Positions 6,390-6,565 of a DNA stretch of 6,565 bases are shown in pieces; within the stretch, counting starts at the first letter, position 1; the number at the start of each line of letters is the position of its first letter. This DNA is from Verrucomicrobiota bacterium (GTDB taxonomy: Bacteria > Chlamydiota > Chlamydiia > Chlamydiales > Rhabdochlamydiaceae). Both the position numbers and the translations under genes were made by a program. The DNA lies in assembly GCA_903970455.1 (NCBI GenBank), contig CAJCIW010000210.1, positions 1 through 6,565 of the forward strand. The letters are read 5' to 3'. The notes beneath the pieces are model-generated. The model was not told the origin of the DNA. It made no database searches and worked only from the letters and a program-made list of their open reading frames with translations.

Positions 6390-6565
6390 ATGAAAAATAT
6401 GTGGGGTTTTATTACACTTCTCTTCACTGTTCTCTTCGGACAAGGATTTAGCGATCACCCCAACGAAAATCGTATGGACGGGCAAATGAGAACGGATGAC
6501 TTAGCAACAGCGAATACCTCTCCATCTAAAAAGGGTAAAATCAGATCAAATCTTGAGTTCAAAGT
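6390..6565 (+). CDS. Exported protein of unknown function, N-terminal part only
   Basis: ATG at 6390 is preceded by GAGGG at 6379-6383 with a 6-base gap, a good ribosome-binding site. The frame stays open for 58 codons to the right edge. The N-terminus is a Sec-type signal peptide: Met-Lys-Asn, then a hydrophobic stretch about residues 4-18 (W-G-F-I-T-L-L-F-T-V-L-F), and a likely cleavage after about G-F-S21 before D22-H-P-N. The visible mature part (22-58) is hydrophilic and rich in Asn, Asp, Ser, Thr and Lys, with no family motif. The protein is expected in the periplasm, outer membrane or outside the cell. It begins 29 bases after the 965-codon gene with no terminator hairpin between, so the two are probably co-transcribed. 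Too little is visible to name it. Confidence 0.8.
   Translation, partial: MKNMWGFITLLFTVLFGQGFSDHPNENRMDGQMRTDDLATANTSPSKKGKIRSNLEFK

Noticed and set aside
1..6565. Mobile elements, CRISPR arrays, tRNA or rRNA genes
   Set aside because: I saw no direct-repeat arrays, inverted terminal repeats, transposase motifs or tRNA-like cloverleaf sequences on either strand.

Overview
The window looks like a chromosomal segment of a member of the phylum Chlamydiae, and most likely an environmental (non-Chlamydiaceae) lineage. The evidence is gene content and order. A threonyl-tRNA synthetase gene is followed on the same strand by a chlamydial-type ParA ATPase and then by a pGP6-D family protein. This is the order I recall for CT581-CT582-CT583 in Chlamydia trachomatis. 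The two smaller genes are chromosomal relatives of the chlamydial plasmid genes pgp5 and pgp6. Base composition looks moderate (G+C a little under half by eye) and gene packing is dense, so no stretch longer than about 80 bases lacks a gene. I cannot name the genus.

Layout. The left half is read on the minus strand, from right to left: thrS (1451-3382), parA (706-1458, overlapping the end of thrS by 8 bases), and a pGP6-D-like gene (start at 691, running off the left edge). The tight spacing (an 8-base overlap, then a 14-base gap) indicates one transcription unit with translational coupling. A divergent intergenic spacer of 80 bases (3383-3462) holds a good sigma70-type promoter for the rightward gene. 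It also holds, on the minus strand, a strong Shine-Dalgarno sequence next to a five-codon mini-ORF in the thrS leader.

The right half is read on the plus strand. It holds a large 965-codon gene (3463-6360) that I do not recognise as a named family. After 29 bases comes the beginning of a gene for a protein with a clear signal peptide (6390 onward, cut by the right edge).

How the genes may work together. ThrS charges tRNA-Thr. ParA and the pGP6-like protein probably form a functional pair, because the same two families sit next to each other on the chlamydial plasmid. Their presence behind thrS looks like an old, stable chromosomal arrangement rather than a recent insertion. The most interesting item is the 965-residue protein. 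It carries a Q-N-V-G-S-C-F-A motif near residue 181 and, about 700 residues later, H880 with D896-T-N-W899. Together these resemble the active site of papain-like (clan CA) cysteine peptidases split by a very large, partly coiled-coil insertion. That reading is an inference from motifs and can be tested by structure prediction.
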